Made by a program: the position numbers and the translations under genes. Below are positions 11,733 through 23,845 of a DNA stretch of 64,000 nt, piece by piece. The notes below the pieces were generated by a model. It searched no databases. It saw only the letters and a list, made by a program, of their open reading frames with translations, and was not told the origin of the DNA. The DNA is from Thelonectria olida (Eukaryota; Ascomycota; Sordariomycetes; Hypocreales; Nectriaceae): the NCBI GenBank assembly GCA_020736575.1, contig JAGPYM010000039.1, positions 1-64,000 on the forward strand, written 5' to 3'. Numbering within the stretch: the first letter of the stretch is position 1; each line of letters begins with the position of its first letter.

Positions 11733-12819
11733 CGTGTGAGTAGATGCAGTAAACAAGTTCAATAATGCTGTTTGCGCCGTTCCAGAGCAAAGGCGTAGTA
11801 GCTAAAGGGCAGTTTGAGTAGGGCAGAGAACTGTACTAAAGATCGTTCACCAAGTCGCGCCGAATAAATGAGGCTTCCCAAGTAAAAGGGGGCTTAGGTA
11901 AGGTTTGCGCGCTTCAGGGTGAAATGACAGTCCTTCATAATCTGATTGGTTTATTGGATTGTCTAGGAGGAGGCTGCACTAACTCAAACCTTGGTTGCCT
12001 AATAACACAGCCCTGAGCTCTACGGACATGATAAAATACGTGATTCCCTTTGAGGGAGCAGATAATATTAGCGCCAATGGGGAATTCGTTAATGCCAAGT
12101 ATGCTGCAAGCGACCGTTCACGCCGGTAGCCACGCAGTTACAAGAGTCACTAATGAACAGCTAGGATCAATAAGGAGGTAATATTTTCAGCAAGAGGCCT
12201 GGGGTCACATAAGTATAAAAACTAAAGCTTGCCAGCTGTGGCTGATTCTTCTGGAATCCTAAATATAACCTTTTTGAAACCCCGCCGGTGACGTCTTAAT
12301 ATCTCAGACGTCTTGAGTCTCCAATCTCTCGCCACCAGTCCTACTTCTCTCAGGGTAAAGGGCCGTTTCTCCGACCAACGGACAGTCTTCCTCATCTGGG
12401 AGGAACCAACGCCGTCTGTTGGTACGACGTTTGACCACCATTCAGGGTTGCGGCCCACTCCGGCGCGCCCTGTGGCCAATAGCTAATACCTTTTACCGCT
12501 TGGAGAGTGTGCCCCTGTCCATGGAACATGGTGAGCCAATGCTATCGCCTGGCTTGCCCCTGGCTTGTGGGGTTTCCTGTAAGCTGCTGTGACCAACATG
12601 CGGAAGAGTTGTCGCACGAACTACCAACAGTAGCAAAAGAACAAGAACATGTGCCTGTTCGCTTTGCCCAGCCTCGGTTGGCTTTTCTTCAACAATTCCT
12701 CTCCTTTTGTCTTATATTGACACAAAGCTCTTCCAGCCTTGTAGCTGCCCAGCCCGCCATCCTATCGAATTGAAACCACACCCGCCCCAGGAAGAACGCA
12801 ACAATCCCACCGAGTCACC
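11733..12819. promoter_or_regulatory. Bidirectional intergenic region between the RING gene and the GHKL ATPase gene
   Basis: The two large genes start head-to-head about 1.1 kb apart, so this stretch must hold both promoters. A minus-strand frame at 12222-12479 was considered; it lacks a convincing ATG context and any domain. Pyrimidine-rich tracts near 12660-12720 precede the ATPase ATG, as is common in fungal promoters. No specific operator was identified. Confidence 0.5.
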
Positions 12820-15800
12820 ATGGCGAGCGCACAAGAGGCAGAACAGATTGTGCGGCGTCTGACCAATAAGTATGGATTCCTAGACGAAGAGATGATGGAC
12901 GACATCGAGCAGTTCAACTCCGAATACCGTCGGAAGATCGATGAAAACTGGCTGGCCATGGAAAGCGCAGTATCGCACTCTGTCAAAATGTGAGTATCCG
13001 AGCCAAACCTTTGGCTACACGTCTGCTAATTGTTTGTTCGTCAGATTAGCAAAGCAGATATACGGCAGTGGCGCTCGATTCGTCTTTGAACTTCTTCAAA
13101 ATGCCGAGGACAACGTCTTCTGGAAGGCTGACGCAAGAAATGCACGACGTTTCATCTCTTTCAAAATCCACCCGAACCACATCGTCGTCGATTGCAACGA
13201 AGATGGCTTCACCGAGCGGGATTTACAAGCCATTTGCGCTGTTGGACAAAGCACCAAGTCATCTTCCCACGGATACATTGGTGCCAAAGGTATTGGTTTC
13301 AAGTCTGTATTCATCGCCGCGTCCAGAGTTCATATCCAGTCTGGGAATTTCTCGTTCGAATTCCGACACAACAAAACGGACCCAGGTATAGGCATGGTCA
13401 GACCTATTTGGGTCAATCCTGTCGAGACCATCCCCAACCCTCTGACTCGCATGACATTGCACCTCCACGACCAAGGAGAACAAGGCGAAATTCAGCATCT
13501 GAAGAGGATTATCTCCATGCAATTCGACGACCTGCAGGAAACATGCTTACTCTTCCTCGAAAAACTCGAGCAAATCAGCTTGGAATTCTACGATGAAAAT
13601 GGCGAGCTCGAGCGATCGAAACAATTCCGCAAGCACAAAATTGACGAATATCGCGTGTCTTTGCAGACTATTTCTATTATCAACGGAAAAGAAACCATTC
13701 AACACCAGCTCTATCACATCACAAAGCAGAGAGCGACTGGCTTGGCCCGCAGCGACAATCGTGAGCTTCCTGATACCGCCGAGGCTCGAAGAACCTCCTC
13801 CACAGCCGAAGTTATTTTGGCTTTCCCGCTCACAAGCACTTCCAAGCCACTTATTACTCGGAAGAAACAAGAGCTCTTTGCATTTCTGCCTCTCAGAAAA
13901 TCCGATTACAAGGTGGGTTTGATTACTCCTATCGCACAACCCGTATAACGCAAGCATTTACTAATTGTCTTTATATAGTTTCTCATCCACTCAGATTTCG
14001 ACACAAATGCCAACCGGCAGGATATTGTCACCACATCACGAAGAAATCTCGACCTCCGTGGTTGGATCGCGACCGCCTTCTTTCAAGCCGTTCTACAATT
14101 CTGCGAGCATCCTGCCCTCTGCTATGACTGGCCAGCATTCCTCCCATCCCCGGATAATAGTTCTGATGCGTTTTGGTCTGGTCTAGATCACGAGATCCAG
14201 TACTTGATGAAGAAAAGGCCTATTTTGAGGTCGCGTAATCGAACCGATTTACGCCTCATTCACGACGTTTTCATCCTTGTTACCAATGCGAAGGATAGAG
14301 ACGGACAACCTATATTTGACGACTCAGCCAAGGATCTATATCTTTCACCATTTTATCCTCGCACAGCGGTGGATATTCTCAAAGACTATGGTCTCCAACC
14401 TGTGTCTATCAAGATTCTTGTCGATTTGCTGAAGACCGATCTCCGCAGCGCCAACTCAAAAATGCATGGAAGAGACACGACCGATGAGTGGCACTCGGCT
14501 GCAGCACGAATGATTTCTCAGTGGCTCGAGACGAATTCTACACAAGACCTAAAATTCCTTCCTTTGCTTCCTTTGAGAGACGGGTGGTGGACATCGACTC
14601 AGCCAGGGCCAGTTTATTTCCCAGCGACAGGGGACATCAACATCCCTCATTCCTTGGATCTCAGGGTAATCGATGTTTCCGCATCTAACAATCCCGACCG
14701 AAAGACCTTATTTCGGCACCTAGGAGTCTCCGAGGCTACGATTGACCAAGTGAGAGCCTCGATTTTCAGGTCTTTCGACTCAAATTCAAGTCTGTCACTT
14801 GGGATTCTCAATCCCTATCTTGATTATCTTTACCTGACACATCAACCTGGCACACACACACAGGAAGGATACGCAAAAACAGAGGTTGTCACTGATCGCT
14901 TGAAGCGGACAAAACCCCACGAGACAGACATTTACCTCCCTGGCACGAATCATGCCTACAGCCCCGCGAGCCTCTTGGCTGCCCATGGCACTGCACCGGG
15001 CCTGTCTGCGGATTTCTTACATTCAAGAACCATGGAGCATGTACCAGCTCGGCCGACCTTATTTCACCCAAGTTGGGAGAGGTGGCTTTGTGACTTCGTT
15101 GGCGTACGCGAGCGACTAAGACTTCTGTCACGCAATGGACACGACTTGTCGGATACTTTTCTATACGTCTTTGAGCATCGACCAGACAAGTTTTTGGGCT
15201 TGTTTGAGCATCTCTGGTTACACGAGAAGTCGAATTTGTTGAGAAACCGGACTCTTCGATCGAGAATCGAGGGTCTTTCCGCCAAGAACCTTTGCGGAGT
15301 GAACTTTTCGCTTCAGTTGAAGCGAACTTGGCTTCCCTTCAAACACCTCCGAGACTCCGTCCTGCGCTATATGGAGCATCCCGAGCAATTCCCTTTTCTA
15401 AAACTCGAGGAATTAGACATGACTCTACAGGTTGGAGCCAGATGGAATTTCCTGAATGAGCATTTCTCGGTCGGGAAAGATGATAGTGTGGATTTCCTTC
15501 TTGAAATACTCCGCTGCATTGAGCGATCATGTCCTAGGCCTTCTTCTGTTCGTCAGTGCCAAATGGTGTTTGACTTATACGTCGCTATCTACGCCAAACT
15601 TGCAGTGTCTAATAATGACCTAGGAGCGCGACACAAGGTTAGGTGAGTAAACGGGAGATTTTACGTAGAGATGTTACTAATTACTCATTTGGGAATAGGG
15701 ATTTCTTTGATGAAAGAGGCGTCCTCTATCCAGATGAGAAGGCGCCTGTTTGGACATCGTCTTCCTTATGCCTATGGGTCGCACCCCCAGACATGGAAAC

Positions 15801-18393
15801 GGCACATTCCCTCAGGACTCTCTACTCAAGAAGGTTGGGTGATGAGCAAATTGGAAATATCGAGAATCTCTTTCAAAGAACGCTCGGAATACGGAACGCT
15901 TCATTGGATGATTTGGTGACCGACCTAGAGGCGCTTTTTTTGGGGGACTGTGAGGACATACTTCGCATGAGGGCAGTATATGAATATTTGGACGAGTCCA
16001 TAACATTCACATCTGATATGAGGTACGTTCTAACTAGCAATTAATTTTACTTTCATGAGAATTGTTCGTTACAATATGCTGACACAAAAACAGAGCCGCA
16101 TTTGAGGCATCTCCGCTCATCTATCACGAGACGCGACATGGCGAGTCTGGTTGGTACAAGACCTCTGACTGCTTGTGGTCCAGTGAGACAGCAATCCGTG
16201 GTAAAGTCATCCTCGATGAGTGCTGGGAAGGCCATCAGAGCTTTTTTGTCGACAAACTGGGGGTGAAGTTGCTTACCCTACAAATGGTCTACGATGAGCT
16301 GCGACAGTCGCCTCAAAGGAGCAAAGACGAGATCAAAGTGGCCATCTTATTGTTCAACGGCCTCCTCCAAACAGAACCGGCCTATTTGAATCCAGAACCG
16401 ATCAGAGAAGCCAAGATCTTTCCCGTCCGGTATCCGAACGGGACCGTTGTTCTGAGCTCTGTTGATGTGGACTTTGCGATTGGAGATCGAGACAAGTTGA
16501 AAGCAAAGTTTCAGGACCAGATTAGTCTTTTGGACTTTGATCTGGAAGATACTCATCGTCTCAAGCCATTCTTCAAGTGGGCGAGCCTTCAAAATCGATA
16601 CTTGTCCAACTCTGTCAAGGAACGTACTTCAATCTCTGGCGGCTCTAGTCGTCCGATCTCATCAAGCAATCGTGACCTGAAACGCAAAGCTTACTACATC
16701 GCTCGGTTCGTATGAAAAAAACCAAAGTATCGTTTGAATAATGCTAATTAAGACCTACCGACTAGAGTCGCGGCTACATTTAACAGTCCTCGATTTAAAT
16801 ACGACCCAGGTAGACTCTATGAGCAGCTGCGCACAATGACAGTCATGGAGATTGACGAAATATCCTCTGTGTTGGAGATGTCCCAAAACGGGCAGCGATT
16901 CCAAGTCGAAGTGGCGGTTGCCAACGAGCATATTGAGGAGACCTCAGAGAGGCTCATGATCTATGTCCCCGAGAAACGCAGAGCACAGGAACTCTGCTTC
17001 GGCTCGGTTCTTCCCAGAAAGCTCGCTGCATGGCTAATGCGACACCCGACGAGTCATATCGAAGGAATGGTCGAAGTTGACGCAGTCAACGCCCTGACTT
17101 CAATTTTTGCTTGCGACCAATCCGTCCTTGAAGACATTCTCGATGACCAGGGGATTTTCCAAGTGTCATTTGAGAATGAGGATGAAGGTGACGATGACGA
17201 AGACGAGGACGGAGAGGAGGAGGAGGAGGAGCAAGAACAGCAACGAGCTGACAACCCCTTTGAAACCGACGACGCCTCTTCAGCACAGCAAATGACTCCG
17301 AATCATTCCTCGGTGAATGATAGCTCGTCGCCATATGCTGGGCCATATGATGTTGAGTCCGAGGGAGGCCTCGCGGAAACAGTACTGGAGACGATTTCTC
17401 AGCAAAGCCGCATGTCACATCAACCTCGCCCGGGAGGCGGAGGTGGCTCCTCGCGACCAGTCCTATTTCCTCATTCATCACGGTCACCAAATGCCTCGAG
17501 CTATCAGGCTCCTCAACACGCATCACCCACCACGGTCACGCAGCCTGAGACTCGATCTTCCGAAGACGCGCAATATCGCGCGATTCTGAATAGGGTTGTC
17601 GAAACAGCCCGAAGAGCAGCATTCCCATCTAGAGGGGCATTCAATATGAGTGATTTGCGGGATGCTCTGTCCGCCGGTGCGGGAAATGCAGATTCGTATG
17701 AAAGTTTTGACGGCCTGGATCTCATAAGCAGGTTCCGGTCCACTAGCCAACTAGAGCGTGACAAGAAGGTTGGGGCCGCGGGCGAGTTATATGTGAGTAA
17801 TGCTGCATGCACAACATGAGTTTTCAAGACTGACTGAGATTTTCGCCAAGGTCTTCGAGCTCTTATCCCAGCTCGAGATGCCAGGTTGGGATCGTGCAAA
17901 CTGGCAAAGTACGATCAGAACGTATGTGACGATTCATCCGGATTATACGAACATGGAGTCATGGAACAGAAGAGAGACCGCAGATTTGGTTTATATCGAT
18001 ACTGCAGGACACTTCACAGACACCCTGATTGGCTGTGGCTATCTCGATCATGATGAGTGGCATGGGGCGCGACCCAAGTATTATATCGAAGTCAAGACCA
18101 CAACTGGACCGTGTCATACCCCCTTCTACCTGAGCGGCAATCAATACCAACTTGTAGGTACTTCAGGAAGGCTACTGTCAGCAAAGGCTAACTTGACGCA
18201 GATGGGACGTATTCACAGCAACGAAGATCGTTCAGAAGTTTACATGATCTTCCGCGTGTTTTGGTTGAATAGCGATAGGATCGGCCTGCGTATTTATTTC
18301 GACCCGGAACAGCTTAGGCAAGACGGGCAGCTTGTGTTTACGGGACAGACGTGGTCTGTTACCCCGGGGGCCGGGATGGAAGTAGATAGTTAA
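12820..18393 (+). CDS. Giant sacsin/NO VEIN-like GHKL ATPase with nuclease-like C-terminus
   Basis: Eight exons, with introns at 12990-13044, 13913-13978, 15643-15698, 16023-16093, 16706-16765, 17793-17850 and 18154-18201, give exactly 1,719 codons plus stop. Near residue 75 is the GHKL N-box FVFELLQNAEDN, then DCNEDGF and GYIGAKGIGFKSVF, the ATP-binding motifs of sacsin-type ATPases (Hsp90-like fold). FLIHSDFDTNANRQDIVTTS continues the family signature. Around residues 1360-1460 is an acidic, Ser/Pro/Gly-rich linker with a poly-Glu run from (GAG)n at 17213-17232. The C-terminus has DLVYID followed by YYIEVKTT, the D...ExK pattern of the NOV/DUF3883 domain, which resembles PD-(D/E)XK nucleases. 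Substrate unknown; a chaperone-like or defence role is possible. Confidence 0.9.
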
Positions 18394-18482
18394 GGGAGAA
18401 GCGCAGTATGTGGAAAGCTCAACTAATACAACATCGTGAGTCCGAAGTAAGCACCCGAGTCCCAAGATCGACACCAACTGCT

Positions 18483-18980
18483 TCAACACCCGTCTCTCTC
18501 CGTTAGGCGCCTACTGATGGCCAACCACAGCAGCACTGCGTAGGTCGTGTTATACCACGAGTTGGCCATTTTAACACTACCCATCTCGCGTTGCTCCTCA
18601 CTGCGATGGCCGGTGGTCTCTCGGTCGCGATATGTGTCAAAGCCAGCACCGCCGGGCTTGACCAAGTATTTGTTCAAGCATGTGAAGTAAGTCAGCGGTG
18701 CCGACACGAATGGCAACACGACGCTCAAGACGACTTGCGATGCGTTGAGGGCGTCGCTCAAGCCTGATCGACCGACAGCCGCGGCGATGGCAATGCTGGG
18801 TATGATGCTGATACTCCGGGTAACCAAGCGGCGCAGGCAAGGGCGAAGCTTCCAATTCAGCGCTCCCTCGGAGACGGGTTGGTGGGTGAAATCGCCGATA
18901 ACAGCGTCAACTTCCAGACTTGATGCGCAATGGACTTCCATATACGTATCTTCGAGAGCAAGCGAACCGTCTTCTGCCAA
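18483..18980 (-). pseudogene. NRAMP-family metal transporter, C-terminal fragment
   Basis: A minus-strand frame encodes the last membrane segments of an NRAMP (Smf-type) divalent-metal transporter: LNWKLRPCLRRLVTRSISI, AAAVGRSGLSDALNASQVVL, VLPFVSAPLTYFTCLNKYL, then NSWYNTTYAVLLWLAI, where the family normally has its final helix. The frame leaves the family at that point. Everything upstream of the conserved VSEG, including the metal-binding helices, is missing. The breakpoint lies within about 150 bp of the hAT relic. A full transporter would carry Mn/Fe across membranes; this remnant cannot. Confidence 0.8.
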
Positions 18981-19037
18981 ATCTTTCCAGCTGACCCCCG
19001 TAGAACCAACCTCATTATGATGATCAAGAGGTTGATT

Positions 19038-19524
19038 CTAAGACTGCGTTAGCCTCTCTAGCACCCGTTCGTTCATGCAGATGAACACCAACTTGTCAGC
19101 GTGGAATGGTGTGGGCCTGTTTTGTGCCTTGCTGTGGAGGAAGTCAACCGCTGAGAATGATCTCTTTGAGGGGACTGCATTGGCTATGGTTCCAAAGGTT
19201 CGGACGGCAAGTGTAGCCAACTTTCTGCCCTGGTTATTAAGAAGCACCCAAGCATTAATGGAGTCCATTCTTTGAATAGACTAAGCCTCCTGCAGCAAAC
19301 TGGCCGCCCGATTGTGCTCGGAAGTGGTTAAATTCTCGAACAATATGAAGGTAGTCAGCAGGATTAACCGCCGACTTAAGGAACTGCAGCACTTTCTTCA
19401 TCAGCTGTTCTTCAAGCTCAGTCCCGACTGTGTCAGGCCTTGGTGCAAATCCCGCATAATGAATATCACATGTCTGTTTATCCATACGGTTTAACCGTAT
19501 CTTTAGGTTGCTAAGACTCGTCAA
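19038..19524 (-). mobile_element. hAT DNA transposon relic (transposase C-terminal region)
   Basis: Two adjoining frames carry the C-terminal dimerisation region of fungal hAT transposases: FNHFRAQSGGQF in the first, and RTFGTIANAVPSKRSFSAVDF plus FLHSKAQNRPTPFHADKLVF in the second, corresponding to the conserved TxANSVxSERxFSxMNxIHSK block. A frame change near 19265 and an internal gap separate them. Only about 160 codons remain; the catalytic core and terminal repeats are not recognisable. It sits between two truncated host genes. Confidence 0.75.
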
Positions 19525-19869
19525 GTGCTTTCATTCTGCTTTAATCTCCAGCCAACGAGGAAACACGCGGACGAGGTGAGGCCGATCAGCTTCTGAGGCA
19601 TGCCGACGACTGCTGACGGGCTTAATTGTAGCCAAAACAGTCTCTAAGCGTTTCCAGAAGTGAGGGTTATTGAAAGGCTCCAGCACCTTTGGAAGAACCT
19701 CGAGAGAGCCGGAGGATCCCTATGAACAGCATCAGTCGAGAAACCAGAATTCGGTTGTGCCTAGGAACAGCGTTCCAGAGGGATCTGATTGGGTCCACAT
19801 GATATTTATCTACTCCCTGGAGCAGACATGCTCGCCTGCATCGTGCGCCAGCACATATGTTCTACTGCA
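19525..19869. other. Unassigned sequence between two relics
   Basis: Neither strand shows a recognisable protein. It may contain decayed upstream parts of the hAT element or of the monooxygenase fragment. Confidence 0.4.
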
Positions 19870-20058
19870 CGTGGTGTGCTGGTATACATGCACTGGCATA
19901 CTGCGGGTATCGTCCAACTTCTAGTCCCCGAGCTGCAGCGACGAGGGGTCTATTGGGAGGACAATGAAGCTCCTGGGGGTTATGCTGAGGGAAGATATTC
20001 AAGGAGGGCGAACAGTCGCCTCAGGGATGACAATGTACGACATAGCTATGTTTATCGT
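19870..20058 (+). pseudogene. Luciferase-like FMN monooxygenase, C-terminal fragment
   Basis: A short plus-strand stretch reads QLLVPELQRRGVYWEDNEAPGG followed by SRLRDDNVRHSY. This is the C-terminal signature of NtaA/SnaA-type flavin-dependent monooxygenases (usually a VPELQRRG..W.DY..PGG pattern, then an SRLxxDHxxxKY-like tail). The 350 or so upstream residues, including the flavin-binding barrel, are absent or too decayed to read. Non-functional fragment. Confidence 0.6.
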
Positions 20059-20200
20059 TCGTTAAAAGCAACTAAGAGCAACACTATATACTTCCAGGTC
20101 ATTCTCAGGATAACCCACGACTTCATTCTCAATACAGAAGAACGTCAGGGTCCTTGGAAACTTTCTGATTTACGCCGAGAGGAGATAGGTTCCCGGTCTC

Positions 20201-23200
20201 CTACTTGCGAAGGTTTAAGAGGAGCATGGATACCGCCGCGAGGATAACGGGCACAACACTCACCATCTCGCCCAATCCAGCGTATGCAGGGGGGATACGG
20301 AATTTGACCCAGGCACCACTAGCCATGGTGACAGCCAGGACGTTGTAAATACCAGACCAAGCAAAGTTGAATGCCATGCGGTGAAACGAAGCCCTGCTGA
20401 CGTCGAGCAGGAAAGGAATCCCCTCGAGGCCATTCATCAAGATCACATCCGCTGCGCCTTGGGTCACATCGCTGCCGGTCAAGCCGCCGCCCATGTGAGC
20501 CCCGACATTGGCTTGAGCGACAGCAACAGCATCATTAGTACCGTCACCACAGAACAAGACGTGCTTGGTCTTGTCTTCCATGAGAGTAGCGACGTAATCG
20601 CGTTTCTCGGGAGGAGTCCGCTCGCCGGCGACGTTTTCAGGCGGGATGCCAACAGTAGCGGCGACAGCTTCGACGGCCACGGTCTGATCTCCAGACACAA
20701 GGTGCACCGCAATGTTACGAGCCTTGAGCTCGGCGATGACACGCGAAGCCTCCGGACGAATCTGGACAGTGAGGCCAAAGACGACAAGAGAGATCGAATC
20801 TCGGGTGACGACGAGGGTGGTGAGGCCGGCCTCTTGAAGACGCACCACCTCAGCCTGAGAGTCGGCTCCAGTCCATCGAGCATTTCCGGCCCGAAGACTC
20901 GAGTCCTTGTAGTCCGCCTCGATGCCCGCGCCTGGGACGACTCTAATGTTGACGACTTCAGACATGGGCTTGGCGGCCTGGTTCTCGAGATGTTTCGCGA
21001 CCGCGGCAGAGACTGGATGCTTGCCACCGGCAACGAGTGCTTTGGCCAAGGCAATGTTGTCATCTTGATCTCCCTGAAGGTTGACTTGCTCAGCAACAGC
21101 AAGCTCCCCCTCGGTTAGGGTTCCGGTCTTGTCAAAGACGACATCAGTAGTCTTCCGAGCGCCCTCTGTTGTATCAGCCGACTTGATGATGACGCCACCT
21201 CTGGCTGCGATACCGCCAGCAACAACCAGAACCATGGGAACGGCGAGGCCGAGCGCACAAGGGCATGCGACGGCGAGGGTAGCCACAGCATATGTGATAG
21301 CATTTCCGATGCCCTTACCAGCGCTGTAGTCGAGGACCTCAATCCCGCAAGCAACCCAGATGACGAATACGAGGACGGCTACGACTGCCATGACCGGAAC
21401 AAACCAACTAGCGACCTTGTTGGCCAAGTCCTGCAGCTCAGGCTTGGAGTTGGCGGCCTCTTCGACGAGCTGGGCGATGTCTGTAACCGTGTTCTTTCCA
21501 GGCAGTCGAGTGAGCTGAGCAGTAACAGTGCCGTCGCCGTTGACGGTGCCGGCGATCAAGTCATCACCCTTCTTCTTGACAATGGGGAGAGTCTCGCCTG
21601 TGAGCATGGACTCATCGACTTCGGATGTACCAGAAACGACTAGCCCGTCTGTAGGCACACGTGAATGCGGCAGGACCTTGAACTGATCGCCAAACTGGAG
21701 CAGACGGGCATCGATTTCGCGGTCGCCGTCCCGGCCGACAAGGACGGCTGTGTTGTTCTGCTTAGATCGCAACGACACAGCGGCGACAGCTTGAACGCGG
21801 GCAAATGCGGCGACAAGTCGACCGACGAGGATCAGCGTAATGAGCATTGTGCTAGTCTCGAAGAACTCGCCCTCGTCCAGAGGCTTATCCGCCATGTCGA
21901 AGCTGAATGCGACGACTGAGTAAACATAGGCCGCCGTGATGCTCATGACAACGAGCATGTCCATCTCGACAGCGCGGCTGTACCAAAGAGCGGATAGGGC
22001 TGGACGGTAGAACTCGGGAATTGCAATGGTCTGGACCAGAGTACCGAGCACCAGAGAGACAATTCCCTCTGTCTTCTTGTCAACGAGGTCCTCGCTCCAT
22101 GAGAGCACCGCAACTGGGATAGTGAGCGCAGCCGCTAGAGCAGTCTTGGTGAGCTGGTCCCAGAGTCGGCGCCGACTATTCTCGAGCTGAGGATCACCAC
22201 GGGGCTGAGCCAAGCCTTCGCAACGGCCTTCGACGAGGCCGAAGAGGTCACGAGCACCAATGATGGCTGGCTCATAGGCGAGCCGAACCGTCTTCTTGTC
22301 AAGAGACTGGACGTCCGTTACACCTCGTGGGGGGTCGGAGGCGAGCCGCCTTCCTTCAGCTGGCGAGGCTAGAAGGTCCAGGAAGTAGTTGCCGCCAACG
22401 ATCTTGCTGAGCGAAAAGCCACTGGCCGTCGAGGCGAAGCGGATCACCTCGTCAGCGTTGGTGATGGAGGTGTCGATGTTGAACTCGCCTTTGCCCATGA
22501 CAAAGTTCACTTGCGCCTGGGAGACGCCCGTCATGGTGCCGAATACTCGCATCAACTTGTCGGCGCAAGTCGTGCAGTCCATGCCACTGACCAGGAAACC
22601 GACGGTCTCGATATCGCCGGTCTTCTCGGGGTCAGTGCCTTCTTTGACGCCGGTTCCAGATGGCTTGAAGGCCGGCATCACGGCGCCGCTTGATTGTGCC
22701 TTGTTCTTCTTGCGCTTGTGGCCCGCACCTCTGTTCGTCTTCGCCTTCGCAGGCCTGGACTTGCTGCCCATACAGCAGGTTTCGAGCGAGGCTGCGCCTT
22801 GGTCGATGACGCTGCGGCAGATACATCGAAGTTGTTCGAGGTAGCTGCTGTACTGGTCGAAGGCGGCCTGGAGGTGAGTGTTGCAAGCTGATCCGGCTTT
22901 GTGGCCACCCTGTTCGTGCTCATGAGGATGGTCAGGCGACTCTGCACTACGGTTAGCGCCCAACAACTTAAAGACAGTCATCGACACGGTCATCTTACTC
23001 TCGTGGCCTGGATCATCTTCGCAAGCCTTTCCGCACTCGAGGGCCGCGACGGCATAGATGCACTTTTCTACAAAGACGTGTTAGAGCTTGGCACCTTGGA
23101 GGGCATGGCTCCATCAACAGCATGAACTGACCGTCGCAACGTTCCTCAGTGCCACAGCAGGTGGAGGTCTCGGACATGATGCTGGAGGCATCGGAATGGG

Positions 23201-23362
23201 AATCGCCGCAGCACCCTCCGTGCTCATGGCCGTCGTTGTGCTTGTGCCCGCCGTCATGTTCGTGGTCGTCACCGCGACATCCTCCATGCTCGTGGCTATC
23301 CTCGGGGTTGGGGCATGAGGCTCTGGGCCCCCAGTTGGTTTAGCACAGCACGATGCGCCCAT
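20201..23362 (-). CDS. Heavy-metal (Cu-type) P1B ATPase with His/Cys-rich N-terminus
   Basis: Introns at 23068-23131 and 22942-22998 join three exons. The core shows a heavy-metal-associated domain (GMDCTTC), the A-domain TGET loop, the transmembrane CPC of metal transport ([12 protein letters not shown], about 21260), the phosphorylation site DKTGTLT (about 21130), the HP motif (GKHPVS) and GDGTNDA. It resembles fungal copper pumps that export metal at the plasma membrane or an inner membrane. Upstream of GMDCTTC lies a His/Cys-rich metal-binding tail ([19 protein letters not shown]). The in-frame ATG is at 23177 (951 residues). The His-rich stretch and the natural start at 23362 (MGASCCAKP) are in different frames unless one base is added to the G5 run at 23328-23332, giving about 1,013 residues. 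Confidence 0.88.
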
Positions 23363-23845
23363 GGTCAAGTGAGTCGAAAGAAGTGAAGGGAGGGGGTTCC
23401 AAAGAATGAATGTGTCTTCAAGTAATGGATAAGAGAGTCTGAGTGTAAAAGGGTGTGGATCTTAAATAACCGACGTTATCTAGACGATCAGGGGTCGCAG
23501 TGTGACGGGTCCGGGGCGACTTTGACAGCGGCGTTGAAAGTCTCCGCGCCGCCTTTCCGCCTTTTGACGTGCGCGCCGCGGTCCTGTTATACGCTCAGAT
23601 TCCGGGCAATGATTGGATGTGAGAGTGGTGTTAGCCGAAAATCTTGAATTCTTCATCATTTGCTTCGTGACCGCCCTTTCAAGCAGTTAGCTCAATGACT
23701 GGGCTAGATGTATGGGTGGAGGGCAAACCGAGAAGCCAAGGAAGGGGAACACTTAATCAGCAACGATCAGAGAATGATCCAGTCATATGCTGTTGTTTTC
23801 CGTCATACCAATGCATGACAACTTCTCAGACATCTGCTGGTCTAT
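23363..23845. promoter_or_regulatory. Upstream region of the metal ATPase gene
   Basis: Non-coding stretch between the ATPase start and the 3' end of the AflR-like gene. No long frame carries a domain. It must contain the ATPase promoter; no metal-response element could be assigned with confidence. Confidence 0.4.

Noticed and set aside
12222..12479. 85-codon minus-strand frame in the divergent promoter region
   Set aside because: The first codon is not ATG, no domain is visible and it lies in an intergenic region shared by two promoters.
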